Both the position numbers and the translations under genes were made by a program. Of a DNA stretch of 34,179 nucleotides, positions 24,539 to 31,500 are shown one piece after another; position 1 is the stretch's first letter, and every line of letters starts with the position of its first letter. The stretch is from Candidatus Omnitrophota bacterium (GTDB lineage: Bacteria > Omnitrophota > Omnitrophia > Omnitrophales > Danuiimicrobiaceae), in NCBI GenBank assembly GCA_023247075.1, contig JAHFHD010000008.1, positions 1 to 34,179 of the forward strand, in the 5' to 3' direction. The notes below the pieces were generated by a model, which had not been told where the DNA came from, searched no databases, and worked only from the letters and a program-made list of their open reading frames with translations.

Positions 24539-25108
24539 TCAGGCTTTTTTGGCAAGGTGGTTTTTCAAAAGAAAGTTGCTCAAATACTCGTCACGAAACC
24601 ACACATCACTGATGTAGCGCCGGTACCGGTCATATCCCAGAGAAATAAATTCAATTGCGGCGCCTTCGGCTAATAATTTCATCAGTTCCACTTTTACTTT
24701 TTTTCCTGCAGAAGTTTTTAATTCTGGCGCATTGACGGCGCTTAGCCGCAAATACTGCCGCGTGAAGCATTTAAACCCCAGGTCAATGACTACGCGAAAT
24801 GTGTCGCCATCTATGACTTCGGAAACTCGTCCGTGGTAATGGTAACGGTCATGTGTAGAAACATCCCGCTCCCATTTCTTTTGAGTTAAGTCCCAGCGAA
24901 CCACACCTTCTAAATCTTGAAGGGATTTACCTCGTGGTATTTCTTCAAGGTTTCGGTAGAAATTAAAACCAAGGTCAAAAAGCGGATTTGAATTTTTACT
25001 TCCGGAAATCAAGCGCTTCACTTCATAAACATAGAAAGGCCGCTTGCGGCTTGGTTCGGGGAGAAGAGAAACTGTCTTTTTTGTTTGACGAGATAAAGTC
25101 TGGCTCAT
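24539..25108 (-). CDS. staphylococcal-nuclease-like protein
   Basis: 189 residues. The second half matches the SNase OB-fold: VIDGDTF (Asp100, Asp102), RLSAVNAPE (Arg121, Glu129) and DRYRR (Arg163 region). Compared with micrococcal nuclease, the calcium ligand Asp40 is Asn126 here, so activity is uncertain. The first ~85 residues are charged and unrecognised. No signal peptide is seen, so a cytoplasmic role is likely. AGGAGGT sits five bases before the ATG, the strongest ribosome binding site in the window. The gene is monocistronic and divergent from the second giant gene. Confidence 0.8.
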   Translation of the reverse strand: MSQTLSRQTKKTVSLLPEPSRKRPFYVYEVKRLISGSKNSNPLFDLGFNFYRNLEEIPRGKSLQDLEGVVRWDLTQKKWERDVSTHDRYHYHGRVSEVIDGDTFRVVIDLGFKCFTRQYLRLSAVNAPELKTSAGKKVKVELMKLLAEGAAIEFISLGYDRYRRYISDVWFRDEYLSNFLLKNHLAKKA

Positions 25109-25215
25109 GACTACCTCCTGCGTACTTTAAATGCGCAAATTGTAGATTTGTCTCAATTAAGTCCATATTGGCAGAGCAGAACAGGCCAATCAATAAAAAA
25201 GCTTGCTATTTAAGG

Positions 25216-25432
25216 GTGTCTATTTAGCTTTATGAAGTCACTGCTTCATTTCTTTTTTTGTCATTCTGAAGGAGCCCCGCAAATTTATTTGCGGGGCGAA
25301 CTGAAGAATCTGGCAATCACTAGATCCTTCTCGGAGTTTACCCTGAGCGCTAGATCCTTCACTTCGTTCAGGATGACAAGCGAAGGGCTCAGGATGACAA
25401 TCAATGGGGACTTCAGAGGGCTAGACAGCTAC
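25216..25432 (+). mobile_element. MITE-like element, copy 4 (217 bp)
   Basis: Ends GTGTCTATTTAGCTTTATG and ..GGGCTAGACAGCTAC, flanked by the perfect 8-bp direct repeat ATTTAAGG (25208-25215 and 25433-25440). Interior close to copy 3 without its CCCTTTAGGG insert. It sits between the divergent nuclease gene and the second giant gene. Confidence 0.92.
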
Positions 25433-25454
25433 ATTTAAGGTGTTGGGCTGGATC

Positions 25455-25515
25455 AGGTAAAAATATGCAGACCTAAATGGTTGATTAGTAGGCATTTGCA
25501 TGCTAAATTTTACCT
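25455..25515 (+). promoter_or_regulatory. hairpin AGGTAAAAATATGCA / TGCAT..AATTTTACCT upstream of the second giant gene
   Basis: A long imperfect inverted repeat 68 bases before the start codon. The AGGTAAAAAT arm is shared with the leader of the first giant gene (10973). It may be a leader RNA structure or a regulator site. Confidence 0.35.
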
Positions 25516-25582
25516 AATAAATAGATATTAAGTTTTTTTATTAAGTACTTTATTTTATGGTGAAAGGCGTGTCCCGAAAATA

Positions 25583-28500
25583 ATGCCGCTAAAGGCTGTA
25601 AAACTACTTGTCCCAAAATCCATCTCACTCCTCCTTTTGATTGTTTTCACAGTCACCACACTTTCACGCGAGACAGCATTTGCAAGTCCAGTAATTCCTG
25701 AAGCTAATCCTGTTGAGGAATTACAAGCGCAGACAAGTCATCTCACCATTCCCAAAATGCTCGGGACAGTTTTGGCAAGTCATAAGACTGGTTCCCCTCC
25801 CATCATCCTCATTGAAGATGCTCATTCAGTTCCGGAAGCACAGAAGAATATTGAGCGAATCATCCGGTATGTTCAGAAGAAATATGGCGTTCGTGTGGTG
25901 GCGTCTGAGGGGGCTTCAGGCAAGCTTGAGCCCGAACTGCTTAAAAGTTTTCCAGATGCGAAGCGCTTAAAAACGATGGTTCGAAGTTACCTTGAAGCAG
26001 GTGAAATGACTGGAGTCACGGCTTCTGCAATTTTAAATACCGTAGGACACGCACCTGAATACATTGGCGTAGAAAATTGGGCGCTTTATGAAGAGGGACT
26101 TCGCAATTACTTTGAAGCAGCAAATCAGGAACAGTCAATTTTAAAAGCAATAACTCAAGAGACAAAAATGCTTGAGCAGAAAAAGAAAGAAATTTATTCT
26201 GAAGAATTACTCAAATCAGACCAAATTCTAAATGATTTTGATGAGAACAAGACGAGTTTTATGAAAGTGCTTAGGAAGCTTTCACAGATTAAAAGCCCTC
26301 AAAGCGTAGGGCAGAGTCATGATTTTTTAATGCTTAAGACAATTCTTAAGGAAAGTCTTAAAACAGAAATGGGAAATGAGAAGTTGAAAGTAGAGATTAA
26401 AACTCTCGCAGAAGAGGTGAAGAAATCATTGGGGAGTCCTGCATTCACTCGAATATTCAATCAAAAACTCCAGGCTTTTCAAACTTCTCAAATGTCAGCG
26501 GGGGAGTTTGGTTTATTTTTAAAGAAGTTTTCAGATTTACGTCGCGAGACGTCTCCGCACATGAGCATGTCGAAGGTGCTTGAAGATGAAATTAAAATTC
26601 AAAGGCAGATGGAGAGCGTTGGAGGAGCCAAGCTTTCTAAAGAATTTGAGACATACGCGAAACGGCTTAAGGAAAACTTGTTTCAAAGTATGGAAGAAAG
26701 AAATCTCGACCAAGAAAGCAAAACCTTAAAACTTCTTAAAAAACTTGCCAAACTTGAGCTCAGCCGCGAGGAGTGGGAAGAAGTCAAGCTGTTGGAGGTT
26801 GGTAATATTTCTCCAATTGCAGTTTCCTATGTCACCCTGAGCGAAGCGAAGGGTCTCGGTTCCCTAGATTCTTCGGCTCCGCCTCAGAATGACATGCGGA
26901 CTATGGACTTTTTATTTCACTTTCAATTGAGTTTCTACCACAACGCTGAAAAGCGCGAAGCCGCGATGCTTGGGAATCTTAATTCATTTTTAGATGAATC
27001 AAAAATTGATTCGACAACCCGAAATCATCAACCCTCAATTCTGGTGGCGGGAGGATTTCACGCAGAAGGGCTTGTGCAAAAGTTGAAAAAGGAAAAACGT
27101 TCCTACATTTTAATTTGTCCAAGGGTTGATGTTCTCCCAAAAGAATCCAAATACCGCATGCATATGCAGGGAAATGTGTCGTGGAAAAAGTATTTTCAGG
27201 TGAAAAATGGGCACGTAAATTTGTATGACGCGTTTATGCGCGGCGCGAGGGACCGATTATTAGTAGGGGCGGGTTTAGAGCCCGCCCCTACGCTCCGGCT
27301 CTGGCGTGACCAAATCATCCGCGATTTAGCTCAAGCAGAAAAACTGGATGAAGCCTGGCAGTACACTAAAATTCTGGATGAAGTTTTGGTTTCCAAAAAA
27401 ATGGAAGAGTCTCATTTTCTTGAGCAGAAGTTAAGCAAGCTCCACCATTTTGTTGATGGCCTTCGCTATTTACATCAAACCCAATTATTGACGGAACCCA
27501 ACATTTTAAAACTTTTGGGCCAATCCAAAGTCGTTGCACCAGCACTCGCCAGCGCACTTTCACAAAACTCAGAAATCCGTTCTGAATTTATTGTAGATGA
27601 TCAGGACAGTCCTGACCGACATTCTCCAGCAAAGCGTGAAAGCAAATCCGGAGATGAGGCTTTAAAAGCAAGAGTAAACCAGGAAACCGTTACTTTAATG
27701 ATGCGGGAATTATTTTTTTCTAAAAATCTTTCTCTTACTCCAAAATTGAAGCGACATATTCTCAGCACATTTCTTCCAGACTCAGTCATTGAAAAAGTGG
27801 GTGAAGACAATTTTTCAATTAAGCGAGACCAAAATGAATTAACAATCAGCACCTCTGAAAAGCAACAATTTTTTAATGTAAAGATTTATGTCGGATTGAA
27901 TCAAGACGTGCTGATTTTGAACGCTGGGCAAATAACCGGAGTTAATGGAGAACAAATTCCTGAATTCGGGAATGTCTTACCTAGCTACAGGCAATACGGT
28001 CTTCCATTTTTTGCCTGGTGGTATCAAACAAAACTGAAACCTTTTGCTCGCCTGTTGATGGTGAAAAATGTTTGGATGCAAAGTTCTCTCGTACAAATGA
28101 ATCAAACAGTAAACATGTTTGGCTTTCAAACTACTGGAAATCAGATATGGACAATTGACCCTAATAAGAATTCAAACCATCAACCGAAGTCGGAGCTGCG
28201 CAACAACTCTTTGCCTGTCATCCTGAGCGGAGCGAAGGATCTAAGTTCGCTAGATTCTTCGGCTTCGCCTCAGAATGACATAAATATGAATATGCAAAAC
28301 ACAACAGTTAATAAAGCAAGGGCCGAGCTGCGCTACACTGAAAATAGTCTCAAAGCAATGATTAATAAAGGCGCCGCTCAGTCCTCGTTGCCCATAGCGA
28401 TTAATCAGACGAGGGCCGAGCTGCGCAACTTTGGGAATTATTTCAAGGCAAGGATTTCTGAGATGGCAGAGCAATTCAAAATAACGACTCAGCAGGAGGC

Positions 28501-31500
28501 TGTAAAAAATGCTGATGAAAAACCTTCCGAGCTTTCATTAGGTCAAGCCAATCAAATTTCAAAGGAAGTGGTGCGGGAATTAATCAGGCTCCAATCAATC
28601 GGACTTGCTTCCCCGGACATCACTATTATTGATCATACCGAACTTGGATTTTCAACTTTGGGAGAATTGAGTTCATACCTTGAGAATATCCCAACTGCCG
28701 CCGCCTTCCTCTATTTTGATTTTCCTGTAATCAATGGTCTTACCAATTTAGGGCAATTACTTAGAGGTCTGGGTCTAGAAGCTGCTTCAAATCCACGCAT
28801 CAGAGCAATTGACAGTGTTGATTTCAATGCTGTGTGTGCATTTATTTTACAAATGTCATCTGCTGCCCAAATTCATGTATTTGATTTTTCTAATGGGCAG
28901 TGGCAGAAAGAAACACAAATAGTGAAGCGCGCCAAACTATTTCTCTCAACGCTTTCAAAGTTTTTTCTTCCGTCCCTTCATAAATCTTCTGACGACGATT
29001 TGAAAAAAATATTGGCACAATTCAACCAAACACGGGCTGCCAGAATTTCTGAAGTCAATTCAAGCCTAGTGAATACTGACCTTTCAACACTGGCATTATT
29101 TGCAGAAGGAAATCGGCTCAGATCAGAACTTGATGAAGTGATGCTGGCAATTTATGAGTCTAATCAAAATACTCACGCGGCACTTCAAGCTTTAAGGCGC
29201 ATCGACTTCGAAGCTTCTAAACTTCAGGATCAAGCGATGAACATAATCAATGGAAATTTAGAAGAAATTTTTCAGGTAGAGCAATACATCATAGGATTGC
29301 GTGATTTAATAAGAGAAACGGAATATAAATTAGTGCACACACCCGCGCAATTTAGAAATGCCCTTCACGCACAATATTCAAATGTTAATGAATCTGCATC
29401 CGCCCTTTTTAAAACTATTTTTCACAGTCAAACGCTTGTCATTCCAAATGAAGATCAAATCCTTTCTTATTCAGGCATCCTGAGAAAGGGCGTTGAAATT
29501 TTCACTCGCGGTGTCCTAACCCGTTCTCCATATATAAACATCAGCGTTTTGGTGTTTATTCAGCAAGATGCTCCTTGGAATATGGGACTTAAAATGGTGG
29601 TGAAACCTGATGACAATCAGACGGGAATTTATCAGCATATTTCATTTGAAAATTTAGCTTTTAGATTAGAAGGAGTCGACAACTTTAATTCCTACCTCCT
29701 TACTTTCCACGAGCGCTCATCTGGCATTTATGAGGCCCAAATTTCCAATGTTGAACCGGGGAAATACTCAGTTGAAGTATTAAATTCTACGGTCAGGCAT
29801 GACCCAAACCTTCGGAGAAGCCATTCGGAGCTGCGCAACATTGAAAGTAATTCCAAAGCAAACATTAATGAAAGCGCCGCTCAGTCCTTACACCATTCCA
29901 AGGGTGTGAGAGCTGAAACGCGGCAGGAGAATGATGAATGGATTGCGGGATTTTCTGAGCCGTTTTCAGAACGTCCAAAGGCATTGAGTCCGGGTGAAGA
30001 TCCGCGTCCAAATCAAGATGCATGGTTTGCTCAAACACTTGATAACGGTGTTGTGATTGCAGGAGTTTTTGATGGAGTTCGCGCAGAAAAATTTAGCTAT
30101 GAAGCAAGTCACACAGCTTGCGATGCGATTGAAGTTTATCTTTCAGCCCATTTGACAGATTCCCCGCAAAACATTAATTCCAGTCAAGCAACTCAAATTC
30201 TTCAAGATGCCATGCAAGAAGCCCATCGGGCAATTACCAAAGGAGCGACAACAGCTACGGTAGCTCTTCTTTTGCCGCGACACGGTCTACAAGAAAAGCG
30301 CTTCTTTGAGCTGTGGGTTGCGAATGCAGGCGACTCACGTGCTTATTTATGGACTTCCTCTCAAAAGATTGAGCGGCTCACAGTGGATTCGTTTCAAGGC
30401 GACGGAAAGGCGACTATTTTGGACCTCGACGATGTTAGAAGACATAATGGTCACTTAATACAAGAGAAAAATGTGCTTGAGGAAAGACAGGCAAAAGCGC
30501 ACCAAATTGGCGACTATGGCTTGCGTCAAGAATTAGCGTGGGAAAAATGGGAACACGAATTTTTAGGAAACGTACTTGGAAATGCTGATGAAAGCTATGT
30601 CCCTGTCATTACTAGAGCCGTGATTCCTTTAAATTCTAGAGTACTGCTTTTTACCGACGGAGTTTATCGATTGTTGAAAAGAGATGAAATGGAAAAGATT
30701 ATCGTTGGTGACATAATTAATCAAAGGCCTGGAGCTGGCTGGAGCGGACGTGGTTCGACTGCGCAAACAATACTAGCTGCGATTAGAGGCGAACTTAAAA
30801 AGAAACGTTTTATTGGTTTGGATGATCAAACAGCGGTTATTCTTAACATGTCTCCGTACCCTTCTCTCAGAGATCACCTTGCTCAGAGTTCAGTCAGCAA
30901 AAGTAAGTCAGAGCTGCGCCACACTGAAAATAATTCCAGAGCGTTCATTAATCCAAGCGCCGCTCAGTCCTTGCTACCCACAACAGTTAATAAAGCAAGG
31001 GCAAAGCTGCGCCACAACTCTTTGCCTGTCATCCTGAGCCATTCGCTTGTCATCCTGAACGAAGTGAAGGATCTAGCGCTCAGGGTAAACTCCGCGAAGG
31101 ATCTAAGTTCGCTAGATTCTTCCGCCACAGTGCTGGCGGACAAGTCGGCTTCGCCTCAGAATGACATAAATATGAATATGCAAAACTCAACAGTTAATGA
31201 AGCAATGGCCGAGCTGCGCAATGCTAAAAATAGTTCCAATAAGATTATAGATCAACAAAGAAAAAAATCTGGATTACAACCTCACGAACTTGGCGCAATG
31301 GTTACCAGGTTAGTGCATGTATTTACATCGTGGACTCAGGTGGTTGAAAGTGAACTTCTGCGGCGGCCAGGACTTACGGAACAAGTGATTAAAACTGAAT
31401 TGAAATATTTTTTAGGGCCTGAAACAGGGCGTCATGCACGACACAACCCAGAATTTTCAGATCAACTATTTTGGTCGCGTACCAAACATGACGATGAAAC

